8,039 bases of DNA, taken from NCBI GenBank assembly GCA_044433365.1, contig JAWXTR010000119.1, positions 1 through 8,039 on the forward strand, written 5' to 3'. Made by a program: the position numbers and the translations under genes. Below, piece by piece: positions 1 through 6,452 of this stretch (positions are counted from its first letter, which is position 1; every line of letters begins with the position of its first letter). The notes beneath the pieces were generated by a model. That model was given only the letters and a program-made list of their open reading frames with translations, had not been told where the DNA came from and did no database searches. This stretch comes from CAMQVM01 sp044433365. GTDB taxonomy: Bacteria; Bacteroidota; Bacteroidia; Bacteroidales; Rikenellaceae.

Positions 1-17
1 AAAAAAACTATATTTAA

Positions 18-127
18 CACTTTTTAAGAAAAAGTGAACAAAAACACGCCTTCAGTGGCTCTTCGAGACCACTGAGCGCACAATTTTTTTCAAAAATTGT
101 GAGGCAAATCCGCAAAAGGGTTTTGCG
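18..127. repeat. Four consecutive short inverted repeats (hairpin cluster)
   Basis: Four stem-loops lie almost end to end. Arms 18-25 and 29-36 (CACTTTTT/AAAAAGTG) have a 3-nt loop. Arms 52-58 and 69-75 (TCAGTGG/CCACTGA) have an inner TCT/AGA extension. Arms 79-88 and 92-101 (CACAATTTTT/AAAAATTGTG) form a perfect 10-bp stem. Arms 111-117 and 121-127 (CGCAAAA/TTTTGCG) have a GGG loop. They end next to a degraded copy of the repeat element found downstream, so they may belong to the same kind of mobile or structural sequence. The T-rich arms could also end transcription of a gene lying left of the window. The hairpins are plain in the sequence; the function is unknown. Confidence 0.6.
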
Positions 128-137
128 AATCCACCTA

Positions 138-181
138 GGATAGTTCTAAATTCTGGATTTTGATAGATTTTTGAAGTTCCC
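138..181 (-). repeat. Degraded minus-strand copy of the 6237-6398 palindromic element
   Basis: Read on the minus strand, this 44-bp stretch starts GGGAACTTC and ends GAATTTAGAACTATCC. Its distal part matches the right end of the large element (about 6365-6398) at roughly 31 of 35 positions, and its first bases resemble the left terminal repeat. The interior of the large element is missing, as if the two ends had been joined at the AAAATCT motif that occurs near both of them. It lies directly upstream of the promoter at 217. The similarity was found by eye. Confidence 0.6.
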
Positions 182-216
182 TTGTATAAATAGCACAGAA
201 ATTTAAAATAAATTTC

Positions 217-224
217 TATCTTTG
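217..224 (+). promoter_or_regulatory. Bacteroidota -7 promoter box upstream of the SDR gene
   Basis: TATCTTTG fits the Bacteroidota -7 consensus TAnnTTTG exactly and is identical to the box upstream of mnmE. I see no convincing TTTG-like -33 element about 19-21 bases upstream, so the promoter may be weak or need an activator. Transcription would begin around 230 and give a leader of about 90 nt before the ATG at 319. Confidence 0.6.
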
Positions 225-231
225 TAAACCG

Positions 232-253
232 CTCCACTCATGGAAACGTGGAG
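232..253 (+). promoter_or_regulatory. Leader hairpin immediately after the promoter
   Basis: CTCCAC (232-237) pairs with GTGGAG (248-253) around a 10-nt loop. The stem begins within about 10 bases of the -7 box, so it would sit at the very 5' end of the transcript. There it could stabilise the mRNA or act in early transcription control. It has no T-tract and so does not look like an intrinsic terminator. The stem is short and chance is possible. Confidence 0.35.
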
Positions 254-318
254 TGAATAAGAACACTAATGGATTCAATTGCATTTGAAGGTTGGATTCA
301 GCAAACTATAACAATATA

Positions 319-1197
319 ATGAATCCAATAAAGAAAATTGCAAAATTTATAATCAATAATCTACCTGTTCCAGCTCGAAAATTTAATGTGCAGGTTGTCA
401 ACCTTTCACCTAATGAGTTGTTGAAAGGACGCACCGCATTTATAACAGGTGGAACTAGTGGTATTGGTTTTCATATAGCAAAAGCGTTTCTGAATAGTGG
501 AGCATCTGTTATTATTACAGGTAGAAGCATGGATCGAATACAAAAAGCAATAAATAATCTCACTTCTGATAATAAATACGAAAATAGAATCTTTGGGCTC
601 GAAATGGACAATAGTAAAGTTGAGCTATTTGAGAGTAAGATTAATGACACCTTATCAAAGATAAAAAACAAAGGTATAAATCAGATTGATATTCTTGTAA
701 ATAATGCTGGAGTATTAGGTGCTGGCATGCCAAATACAACTACTGAAGCATACGATTACGTATTAGACACAAATCTAAAAGGTGTATTCTTTTTATCGCA
801 ACTGTTTGGTAAGTATTTTAAAGATAATAATATTGAGGCTAACATATTAAATATTGCATCATCCAGTTCATTACGTCCTGCAAATTCTGCTTACACAATT
901 TCAAAATGGGGAGTGAGAGGATTGACCTTGGGTTTAGCAAAATCGCTCTTGCCCTATGGTATAACAGTAAATGGATTAGCCCCTGGTCCAACTGCTACAC
1001 CTATGCTGTTAAAAGACGGAAATAGTGATATTTCGATACCAAGCAGTCCTTTTGGCAGATATGCCTTGCCTGAGGAGATTGCAAATATGGCTGTAATATT
1101 AGTAAGTTCACTGGGGAAAACGATTATAGGAGATATTATCTACATGACAGGTGGTGCAGGGGTTATTACCTTTGATGACTTAGTATATAAATTCTAG
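319..1197 (+). CDS. Classical short-chain dehydrogenase/reductase (SDR)
   Basis: This is an NAD(P)(H)-dependent oxidoreductase of the classical SDR family, 292 aa from the ATG at 319, presumably cytosolic. An N-terminal tail of about 36 residues, partly basic and amphipathic, precedes the Rossmann fold. Visible motifs are the cofactor loop TGGTSGIG (43-50), TGR (67-69; the Arg after beta-2 favours NADP(H)), NNAG (128-131), a catalytic Ser in the SSSS run (181-184), Tyr192 and Lys196 in YTISK, and PG (222-223). All catalytic residues are present. An in-frame TTG at 292 would add nine residues; I prefer the ATG because the added residues show no SDR feature. There is no Shine-Dalgarno sequence, as is usual in this phylum. 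The MenD-like gene begins 58 bp downstream, which suggests joint action on one metabolite, perhaps in surface-polysaccharide sugar synthesis. The substrate cannot be read from the sequence. The stop codon lies inside a 14-bp tandem repeat. Confidence 0.93.
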   Translation: MNPIKKIAKFIINNLPVPARKFNVQVVNLSPNELLKGRTAFITGGTSGIGFHIAKAFLNSGASVIITGRSMDRIQKAINNLTSDNKYENRIFGLEMDNSKVELFESKINDTLSKIKNKGINQIDILVNNAGVLGAGMPNTTTEAYDYVLDTNLKGVFFLSQLFGKYFKDNNIEANILNIASSSSLRPANSAYTISKWGVRGLTLGLAKSLLPYGITVNGLAPGPTATPMLLKDGNSDISIPSSPFGRYALPEEIANMAVILVSSLGKTIIGDIIYMTGGAGVITFDDLVYKF

Positions 1198-1235
1198 TAT
1201 ATAAATTCTATTAAATAAATTCTAGTATAAAATTG
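1181..1235 (+). repeat. 14-bp tandem repeat, about four units, across the SDR stop codon
   Basis: Two exact copies of TAGTATATAAATTC (1181-1194 and 1195-1208) are followed by a variant, TATTAAATAAATTC (1209-1222), and a decayed copy, TAGTATAAAATTG (1223-1235). The TAG that ends the SDR gene is the first codon of unit 2. Unit 1 encodes the end of the protein (VYKF). Because 14 is not a multiple of 3, loss or gain of a unit would shift the frame at the extreme C-terminus or change the spacing to the next gene. Confidence 0.85.
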
Positions 1236-1255
1236 AATTGTAATTTTTTGATTAT

Positions 1256-2968
1256 ATGACAACTCATTACACTGACGAAAAGAATGCTTTAATAGTAATA
1301 TCACTATTAAAGCAACACGAAATAAAGAAAGTTATTATCTCTCCTGGAGCGACAAATATTAGCTTTGCCGCAAGTATACAGCAAGATGATTATTTTGAAG
1401 TATATTCATGTGTTGATGAACGTTCTGCTGCATATATGGCGTGTGGTCTTGCTTCAGAGTCTGGGGAAACTGTGGTGTTGAGTTGCACAGGAGCAACGTC
1501 ATCTCGAAATTATATGCCTGCTCTTACAGAGGCTTATTATAGTAAACTGCCAATTATTGCCATTACATCATCTCAAGTTGTCAATAAAGTAGGACACAAC
1601 ATTGCACAAGTAACCGATAGAAGTGCTCCCCCATCAGATACTGTACGATTTAACACGACATTACCAGTTGTACATAATGATGATGATATATGGGATTGTG
1701 AGATAAAAGTTAATAATGCAATTTTGGAAACCAAGCGCAATGGTGGAGGTCCTGTACATATTAATTTGCAAACGAAATTTCCTTCAAATTATAATGTTAT
1801 TGAATTGCCTAAGTTTAGAAAAATTGATAGAATTACGCCATTTGACAAGTTCCCAAACTTGCCTGATGGATCAGTAGTAATTTTCATCGGACGACATAGA
1901 TCTATGTCGGATAAGTTAACTATAGCTATAGATAAATTTTGTGCCTCTAATAATGCTATTGTAATTAAAGATCATACTAGCGGCTATAAAGGCAAGTTTG
2001 CTGTGCAGTTATCTATTTTAGCATCACAACAGGTAGAATCAAAGGTATTTAACCCAGATACCCTAATTAGTATAGGGGAGATTTCTGGAGACTATCCAAC
2101 TCTAGGCCACATGAAACCAAAAGATGTTTGGCGAGTAAATCCCGATGGGCAGATTAGAGACTCATTTAAGAAGCTCGCTTATATATTTGAAATGGAGGAA
2201 GAGTATTTTTTTAATCAGTATAATACATCAACGAGAAAATCTAGTTCTTTTTACGAGGAGTGCGCAAATGCATTATCATCAGTACGTAGCAAAATACCTG
2301 ATATTCCATTTTCAAATATTTGGATAGCTTCAAAACTAGCAGCTCTTATTCCTGAAAATTCCACAATTCATTTTGCTATCCTAAACTCACTAAGAGCATG
2401 GAATATGTTTGAGTTGCCACTATCTGTTAGATCGTCGAGCAATACAGGTGGTTTTGGTATTGATGGATGTACATCTACATTAATCGGAGCATCACTTGCA
2501 TTTAACAATCGACTCTATTTTTTAGTTACAGGAGATCTTGCATTCTTTTATGACCTAAATGTTATTGGCAATCGACACACTCCAAATAGAATCCGTATTT
2601 TGCTTGTAAATAATGGCAAAGGTGTAGAGTTTAGAAATCATGGTCATATTGCAACAAAATTTGGAGATGATACTGATTTGTATATAGCTGCAGCAGGGCA
2701 TTATGGCAATAAGTCACCAGAACTAGTTAAGAATTTCGCTCAAAATCTAGGTTATGAATATATTACAGCAACAAACAAAGATGAATTTAATGCTGTATAT
2801 GAGCGATTTATTACACCAGAGATTACTGACAAACCGATAATTTTCGAAGTGTTTACCACAACTGAAGAAGAAAGTGAAGCCCTAAGAGTTATTAGCTCCA
2901 TTGAAAAGAGACCTCTTAGTCTAATCGGACACACAAAAAAAATAGTTAAAAATATTCTAAAACTTTAG
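1256..2968 (+). CDS. MenD-like thiamine diphosphate-dependent enzyme
   Basis: This 570-aa protein has the full three-domain layout of ThDP enzymes of the MenD/acetolactate synthase type. The N-terminal Pyr domain (about 8-175) carries SPG (29-31), the catalytic Glu55 in VDER and Gln118. A less conserved middle domain follows. The C-terminal PP domain (about 370-540) carries SNTGGFGIDG (395-404), the metal/diphosphate motif GDLAFFYDLN (426-435) and VNNGKG (451-456). The N-terminal 118 residues align with E. coli MenD without gaps as I recall that sequence: Glu55 and Gln118 match, but Ser32, Arg33 and Arg107, which bind isochorismate in MenD, are Ala, Thr and Gln here, and the Arg of MenD's SNRG is Thr397. 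It is therefore probably not the menaquinone enzyme. I infer a 2-oxo-acid decarboxylation and C-C bond-forming reaction on another acceptor, with the upstream SDR acting before or after. The start is ATG without a Shine-Dalgarno sequence. The last residues are Lys-rich. Confidence 0.88.
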   Translation: MTTHYTDEKNALIVISLLKQHEIKKVIISPGATNISFAASIQQDDYFEVYSCVDERSAAYMACGLASESGETVVLSCTGATSSRNYMPALTEAYYSKLPIIAITSSQVVNKVGHNIAQVTDRSAPPSDTVRFNTTLPVVHNDDDIWDCEIKVNNAILETKRNGGGPVHINLQTKFPSNYNVIELPKFRKIDRITPFDKFPNLPDGSVVIFIGRHRSMSDKLTIAIDKFCASNNAIVIKDHTSGYKGKFAVQLSILASQQVESKVFNPDTLISIGEISGDYPTLGHMKPKDVWRVNPDGQIRDSFKKLAYIFEMEEEYFFNQYNTSTRKSSSFYEECANALSSVRSKIPDIPFSNIWIASKLAALIPENSTIHFAILNSLRAWNMFELPLSVRSSSNTGGFGIDGCTSTLIGASLAFNNRLYFLVTGDLAFFYDLNVIGNRHTPNRIRILLVNNGKGVEFRNHGHIATKFGDDTDLYIAAAGHYGNKSPELVKNFAQNLGYEYITATNKDEFNAVYERFITPEITDKPIIFEVFTTTEEESEALRVISSIEKRPLSLIGHTKKIVKNILKL

Positions 2969-2983
2969 GGAATTTCTAAAATC
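2968..2983 (+). repeat. Solo end of the palindromic element between two genes
   Basis: GGGAATTTCTAAAATC is identical over 16 bp to the left ends of the elements at 6237 and 6404. Its first G is the last base of the TAG stop codon of the MenD-like gene. It occupies half of the 30-bp gap before the GH2 gene, and no right end is present. It could be the remnant of an excision or deletion, or a chance target sequence; three exact 16-bp copies in one window make chance unlikely. Confidence 0.6.
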
Positions 2984-2998
2984 AAAAACTACCAAAAT

Positions 2999-5900
2999 AT
3001 GAAGAGATTATTATTACCGTTACTAATCCTATTACTGTGCATACCTGCAATCAGTATCGCTCAAAATGACTGGGAAAACCCTGAGGTTACAGCCATCAAC
3101 CGTGAGCCAATGCGAGCAAACTTTAATCACTATAGTAGCTATAGCGAAGCAGAGGTGTATGGTCGCACGTCGCAATTTGTTAAGAGTCTTAATGGAGATT
3201 GGAAGTTTAAATATACCCACAACTCTGAAGATAGACCAACTGACTTTTTTAACCCAGAATTTAACTCGGATAGTTGGGACAACATAAAAGTGCCTGCACC
3301 ATGGGAGATGCAGGGTTATGGAACCCTAATTTACACAAATATCACCTATCCTTATGAACCAAATCCACCATACATTAAACCTCTTTACGATAATGGCACT
3401 CCTGTGGGTTCGTATATAAAAGAGTTTGAAATTCCTAAGGATTGGACTGAAAAAGAGATATTTATAAATTTAGAGGGAGTATCTTCGGCATATTATATTT
3501 GGGTGAATGGACAGAAAGTTGGTTATGCTCAAGACTCTTTTTTACCATCTGAATTTAATATTACAAATTATTTAAAATCGGGTCTAAACCGTGTCGCTTT
3601 AGAGGTGTTTAGATGGAGCGATGGGGCGTATCTTGAAGATCAAGATGGTTGGAGAGTTAGTGGTATTATTAGAGATGTGAATCTTATTGCTACACCTAAA
3701 AGCTATATTGCCGACATATTTATAAAAAATAATCTTGATAGTGAGTACAAAAATGCAACTACTCAAATCGAAGTAGATGTAAAAAATCAGAGCAGCAAAA
3801 GCGGTAAATATGTAGTTGAGGCGACTATCCTATATGATAATAAGGTTGTTGCAAAGTCAACCGAAAAACTATCTGTTTCGAAAAACTCTTTAAAACAGAC
3901 TACCCTGCAAATGAATTTAAACAGTGTGGAGAAATGGAGTTTCGAAACTCCAAATCTTTATAATGTTGTGGTAGAGCTAAAAACAGCAGCATCAGATGTT
4001 GTAGATGTTGTAAACAGTCGAACTGGCTACCGAGCGTTGGAGATAAACAATAGAGTGTTTACTCTTAATGGCGAACCTATTAAGATGAAAGGTGTATGTA
4101 GAGTTGCAAACGATCCTTTTACCTCAAAAACTATCTCTAAGGAGCGTGTGCTTGAGGAGATATTAGTAATGAAACGCAATAATATCAACACTATACGAAC
4201 TTGCCACATGCCAGCTGAAAAATGGTTGTACGACTATTGTGATGAATTTGGCATTATGATAATTGATGAGGCGAATTGTGAGTCGCACGGTATGCGATAT
4301 GGTGAAGAGTCGTTGGCGCACTTTCCTGAGTGGGAAAAAGCTCATGTTGAGCGTATGACTCGCATGATTGAGAGAGATAAAAACCACCCTTCGGTACTTC
4401 AATGGTCGCTAGGAAATGAGGCTGGAAACGGAGTGAACTTTAAGGCTATGCACGATGCTGCAAAAGAGCTTGATAGCTCACGACCTACACACTACCACTT
4501 TGCAAACGACCCAATTTCATCCGATATTTTGGGTGGTGGACTTATAAAAAGCGGAAAACCTAACGATATGGGTCGTTATGTTGTAAGTACCGATTTTGCC
4601 TATATGGATAAATTAGACGACACACGCCCCTATCTAATTAATGAATTTTCACACAGTATGGGCAATGGTCTTGGCAATCTAAAAGAGTATGTCGTGGAGT
4701 TTGATAAATACGATTGGCTTATTGGCGGTACAATTTGGGATTGGTCTGACCAGAGCGTTGTGGTGAAGAGCGACGACCATAAGATTATGGGTATGCTAAT
4801 TCCTCAGTCGGAGAGAGAGTTTGCACTTTCTGAGGCAGAGAAACCAAATGGTAAATATTTCTATGCCTATGGTGGCGATTTTGGCGATAAACCAAACGAT
4901 TTTAACTTCTTAAATAATGGTGTTGTATCGCCAGATTTATCTCGTAGTGCAAAACTTGATGAAGTGGCTAAATGTTTTCAAAATATTGAGTTTTATGCAA
5001 AAAACATTGAAAAAGGAGAGGTCGAAATTTTTAATAAATTCTTCTTCACTTCTCTCGATAAATATCGCATACAATGGAGCATATTAGAGGAGGGAGTTGA
5101 GATTGAAAAGGGTCAGCTTCATAATGTTAACATTGCGCCTCAAGAGCGTAAAACGGTAATTTTACCCCTTTCGAATATAAAATTCGAAGAGGGAAAAGAG
5201 TATATCGTTCTGCTTTCTGCCCACCTAAAAGAGTCGACACTTTGGGCTAGTAGCGGTTATAGAATTGCTTGGGAGCAGATGATTTTGAAGCAGTGGAATT
5301 TTAATCAAACTCTTGCAAAATCTGCAAAAGAGGTTGAATTAAATGAAAATGAATCGAAAATTGAGATTACAAGCGGAAAAAGCGTATTTACTTTTGATAA
5401 AAATAGCGCAATGCTATCATCTATTACCGTTAATGGTTCACCTCTATTAGAAAATGGACCTAGATTAGATTTCTGGCGTGCTCCAATAGATAATGATGGT
5501 ACACGTGTAGGAAAATATGTAGATGGAGTATTTATGGAAGATGGTCCTGGTGGTAGATTAACCAAATTGTGGGAAAAAGCTGGCTACTCCAACCTATCAA
5601 GAGTCGTAAATAGTGTGTCGGCACAACTCAAAGATAAAATTGTCGTAGTAAACCTTTCGTATAGACTTAATGGCAAAAACGACGTTTGGTTTGATGTAGA
5701 TGAGGTGTATACTTTTAATGGGGATTCTCAGTTTAGCCTAAATTCAAATATTAAATCATCACCGAAAGCTCCAGAGGTGGCACGTGTAGGTTATGAATTG
5801 GAGGTAGATAAATCTTATGCGCAATTTAGCTACTATGGACAAGGTGAAAAAGAGGCGTATTGTGACAAAAAAGATGGTGCTATGTTTGGTCACTATAGTG

Positions 5901-6235
5901 GCACTATCGATGAGCAATATGTTAGCTATATTTATCCTCAAGAAAATGGTAATAAATATAATGTGCGCTATGCAGCAGTAAAAAATGGTGAGGGTAAAGG
6001 TCTGAAAGTTAGAGGTACTGCCCCTATCGAGACCTCTATTCGCCACTTCTCAACTATGAAGCTTGCCGAGGCTCGCCACACTTATGAGCTTGAAAAAATG
6101 GACAATTCTATATGGAATATCAACCATTTAATGGCACCCGTAGGCAATGAAAGTTGTGGTCCTCAACCTCTTCCAGAGTATGTCTTAAATGCTCAGAATT
6201 GGAATTTTACTCTTCTGTTTGATGTTGTTTATTAA
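2999..6235 (+). CDS. Secreted GH2 beta-galactosidase-like glycoside hydrolase (LacZ type)
   Basis: This 1078-aa retaining glycosidase has the five-domain LacZ layout and was probably built to release terminal beta-galactose or a related sugar in the periplasm. A Sec signal peptide (about 1-21, cut after AISIA) has no lipobox. A jelly-roll sugar-binding domain (about 45-230) carries YTNITYP (Asn114) and YLEDQDGWR (211-219). A beta-sandwich (about 232-345), a TIM barrel (about 348-640), a second sandwich (from about 655) and the LacZ small-chain domain (about 790-1070, with FWRAPIDNDG near 824) follow. The acid/base is Glu474 in WSLGNEAGNG and the nucleophile Glu549 in NEFSHSMGN, spaced as in LacZ. 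The conserved NRHEHxP segment reads CRVANDP (367-373), so the residue matching LacZ His357 is Val369; His403 (LacZ His391) and His552 (His540) are kept. Near the end LacZ's DSWG is ESCG. Substrate preference may therefore differ from lactose. No SusC/SusD genes are visible. The start is ATG, 30 bp after the previous stop. Confidence 0.92.
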   Translation: MKRLLLPLLILLLCIPAISIAQNDWENPEVTAINREPMRANFNHYSSYSEAEVYGRTSQFVKSLNGDWKFKYTHNSEDRPTDFFNPEFNSDSWDNIKVPAPWEMQGYGTLIYTNITYPYEPNPPYIKPLYDNGTPVGSYIKEFEIPKDWTEKEIFINLEGVSSAYYIWVNGQKVGYAQDSFLPSEFNITNYLKSGLNRVALEVFRWSDGAYLEDQDGWRVSGIIRDVNLIATPKSYIADIFIKNNLDSEYKNATTQIEVDVKNQSSKSGKYVVEATILYDNKVVAKSTEKLSVSKNSLKQTTLQMNLNSVEKWSFETPNLYNVVVELKTAASDVVDVVNSRTGYRALEINNRVFTLNGEPIKMKGVCRVANDPFTSKTISKERVLEEILVMKRNNINTIRTCHMPAEKWLYDYCDEFGIMIIDEANCESHGMRYGEESLAHFPEWEKAHVERMTRMIERDKNHPSVLQWSLGNEAGNGVNFKAMHDAAKELDSSRPTHYHFANDPISSDILGGGLIKSGKPNDMGRYVVSTDFAYMDKLDDTRPYLINEFSHSMGNGLGNLKEYVVEFDKYDWLIGGTIWDWSDQSVVVKSDDHKIMGMLIPQSEREFALSEAEKPNGKYFYAYGGDFGDKPNDFNFLNNGVVSPDLSRSAKLDEVAKCFQNIEFYAKNIEKGEVEIFNKFFFTSLDKYRIQWSILEEGVEIEKGQLHNVNIAPQERKTVILPLSNIKFEEGKEYIVLLSAHLKESTLWASSGYRIAWEQMILKQWNFNQTLAKSAKEVELNENESKIEITSGKSVFTFDKNSAMLSSITVNGSPLLENGPRLDFWRAPIDNDGTRVGKYVDGVFMEDGPGGRLTKLWEKAGYSNLSRVVNSVSAQLKDKIVVVNLSYRLNGKNDVWFDVDEVYTFNGDSQFSLNSNIKSSPKAPEVARVGYELEVDKSYAQFSYYGQGEKEAYCDKKDGAMFGHYSGTIDEQYVSYIYPQENGNKYNVRYAAVKNGEGKGLKVRGTAPIETSIRHFSTMKLAEARHTYELEKMDNSIWNINHLMAPVGNESCGPQPLPEYVLNAQNWNFTLLFDVVY

Positions 6236-6236
6236 T

Positions 6237-6398
6237 GGGAATTTCTAAAATCTAGCTTTCGGAACTTTTCCGTTTTAAGGCTTCATCTTTGAATTTCTCA
6301 AATAAGGGCGGTAGGAGCCACTACGGCCCATATTTGAAAAACCCAAATCTAAAGCCTTAAAACAAAAAATCTCTCAAAATCTAGAATTTAGAACTCCC
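6237..6398. mobile_element. 162-bp palindromic MITE-like element
   Basis: Terminal inverted repeats GGGAATTTCTAAAATCTAG (6237-6255) and CTAGAATTTAGAACTCCC (6381-6398) match at about 16 of 18 positions, with one 1-nt gap. Inside, 38-nt arms 6272-6309 and 6326-6363 (GTTTTAAGGCTT...GGGC against its complement) match at 31 of 38, with a nested GTAG/CTAC pair in the 16-nt loop. There is no coding capacity, so mobilisation would need a transposase supplied elsewhere. It starts at the GH2 stop codon and would form a large hairpin in that gene's 3' UTR. Flanking TAATG occurs on both sides and could be a target duplication or part of the repeat. The alternative is a non-mobile structured intergenic repeat. 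Confidence 0.65.
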
Positions 6399-6403
6399 AT
6401 AAT

Positions 6404-6436
6404 GGGAATTTCTAAAATCTAGCTTTCGGAACTCCC
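6404..6436. repeat. 33-bp miniature derivative of the adjacent palindromic element
   Basis: Positions 6400-6433 repeat 6233-6266 exactly (34 bp), and the right end GAACTCCCATAATG repeats 6391-6404. The copy consists of the left end of the large element joined to its right end at GAACT, a motif present near both ends (6262-6266 and 6391-6395). Deletion between these 5-bp repeats would give exactly this product. It is itself an imperfect palindrome (GGGA...TCCC). Confidence 0.65.
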
Positions 6437-6452
6437 ATAATGTTAACTATTA

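Noticed and set aside
18..127. CRISPR array
   Set aside because: The four inverted repeats differ in sequence and there is no regular repeat-spacer pattern or cas gene.
52..237. A 61-codon open frame on the minus strand
   Set aside because: It runs through the hairpin cluster and the element copy, shows no recognisable domain, and its start overlaps the forward promoter. It looks like an accident of repeat sequence.
292..318. TTG start for the SDR, nine residues upstream
   Set aside because: The ATG at 319 is a better start codon and loses no SDR motif. TTG cannot be fully excluded because neither start has a ribosome binding site.
1256..2968. Calling this gene menD
   Set aside because: The fold matches, but four substrate-binding residues of MenD are replaced and no other menaquinone gene is present, so the symbol would mislead.
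2999..3064. Lipoprotein signal on the GH2 enzyme because of Cys14
   Set aside because: The residues before the Cys (LLL) do not form a lipobox, and a good signal peptidase I site (AISIA) follows at about residue 21.
2999..6235. Complete polysaccharide utilisation locus
   Set aside because: Only a single GH2 gene is present; no SusC/SusD pair, sensor or other glycosidase is visible in the window.
6237..6398. Insertion sequence
   Set aside because: Inverted ends are present but the element is too short and has no transposase reading frame; at most it is a non-autonomous derivative.
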